In this document: positions 63,962-64,000 of the stretch, piece after piece
Position numbering within the stretch: position 1 is the first letter of the stretch
How the letters are laid out: each line of letters opens with the position of its first letter
Source: an uncultured Clostridia bacterium
GTDB lineage: Bacteria; Bacillota; Clostridia; Oscillospirales; CAG-272
Assembly: GCA_944392615.1 (NCBI GenBank)
Contig: CALXXF010000003.1
Span: 37,337 to 101,336, forward strand
DNA length: 64,000 nucleotides
Reading direction: 5' to 3'
Made by a program: the position numbers and the translations under genes
Notes under the pieces: model-generated
What the model saw: only the letters and a program-made list of their open reading frames with translations
Told to the model about the DNA's origin: nothing
Database searches by the model: none

Positions 63962-64000
63962 GACAAAGCTGTCCCGAAAAGAGGGCGGCAGTCGGTCCTT

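Overview
The window looks like a piece of chromosome from a spore-forming member of the Clostridia (Bacillota). The evidence is six sporulation or germination genes (yunB, sigK, a sipL-like gene, spoIVB, spoIIP, gpr), an AbrB-type regulator, AGGAGG ribosome binding sites with frequent GTG/TTG starts, sigma-A promoters of TTGACA/TATAAT type, and a fused S10-spc-alpha ribosomal operon in Firmicutes order. Genus and species cannot be read from the sequence. I see no rRNA, no canonical tRNA, no insertion sequence, no prophage and no CRISPR array.

Layout. 1-3.6 kb: the 5' part of uvrB (runs off the left edge), yunB, and a family 2 glycosyltransferase. 3.8-6.7 kb: a P-type cation ATPase behind a yybP-ykoY (Mn2+) riboswitch with its own terminator. 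6.9-14.3 kb: a complete glycine cleavage operon on the minus strand (gcvT, gcvH, gcvPA, gcvPB, lplA, lpdA) behind a tandem glycine riboswitch, a terminator and a 17-bp tandem repeat. 14.4-21 kb: an AI-2E family permease, ispE, a P-loop ATPase, a TrmH-family methylase and a Ppx/GppA protein. 21-26 kb: sigK (uninterrupted), a SipL-like LysM protein and spoIVB. 26-36.4 kb: rsmE, a PucR/CdaR-type regulator, an S41 protease, greA, a LysRS with an extra C-terminal tRNA-binding domain, an unknown membrane-anchored protein, then spoIIP and gpr. 36.7-46 kb: an orphan oligopeptide-binding lipoprotein, a DUF4364 protein, a SigH-like sigma factor with a perfect promoter and long leader, a tRNA-like leader in front of a zinc-ribbon protein, rlmB, a large unknown protein that reads as a catalytically dead P1B-type ATPase with an Asp/Glu repeat domain, and an AbrB-like regulator. 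46.2-62.4 kb: a ribosomal super-operon from rpsJ to rplQ including secY, adk, map, infA and rpoA, ended by a strong terminator. 62.5-64 kb: an AraC-type regulator and a consensus promoter whose product lies beyond the right edge.

How the genes work together. The glycine operon supplies all protein parts of the cleavage system plus the lipoate ligase that arms GcvH and the dehydrogenase that re-oxidises it, and should be induced by glycine. The ATPase is likely induced by manganese. SigK, SpoIVB, SipL, SpoIIP, YunB and GPR cover engulfment, the late mother-cell programme, coat/cortex assembly and germination.

The least explained items are the pseudo-P-type ATPase (42.4-45.5 kb), the tRNA-like leader (40.7 kb), and the many short tandem duplications in intergenic DNA. 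All family assignments rest on motif recognition by eye; no database search was run.
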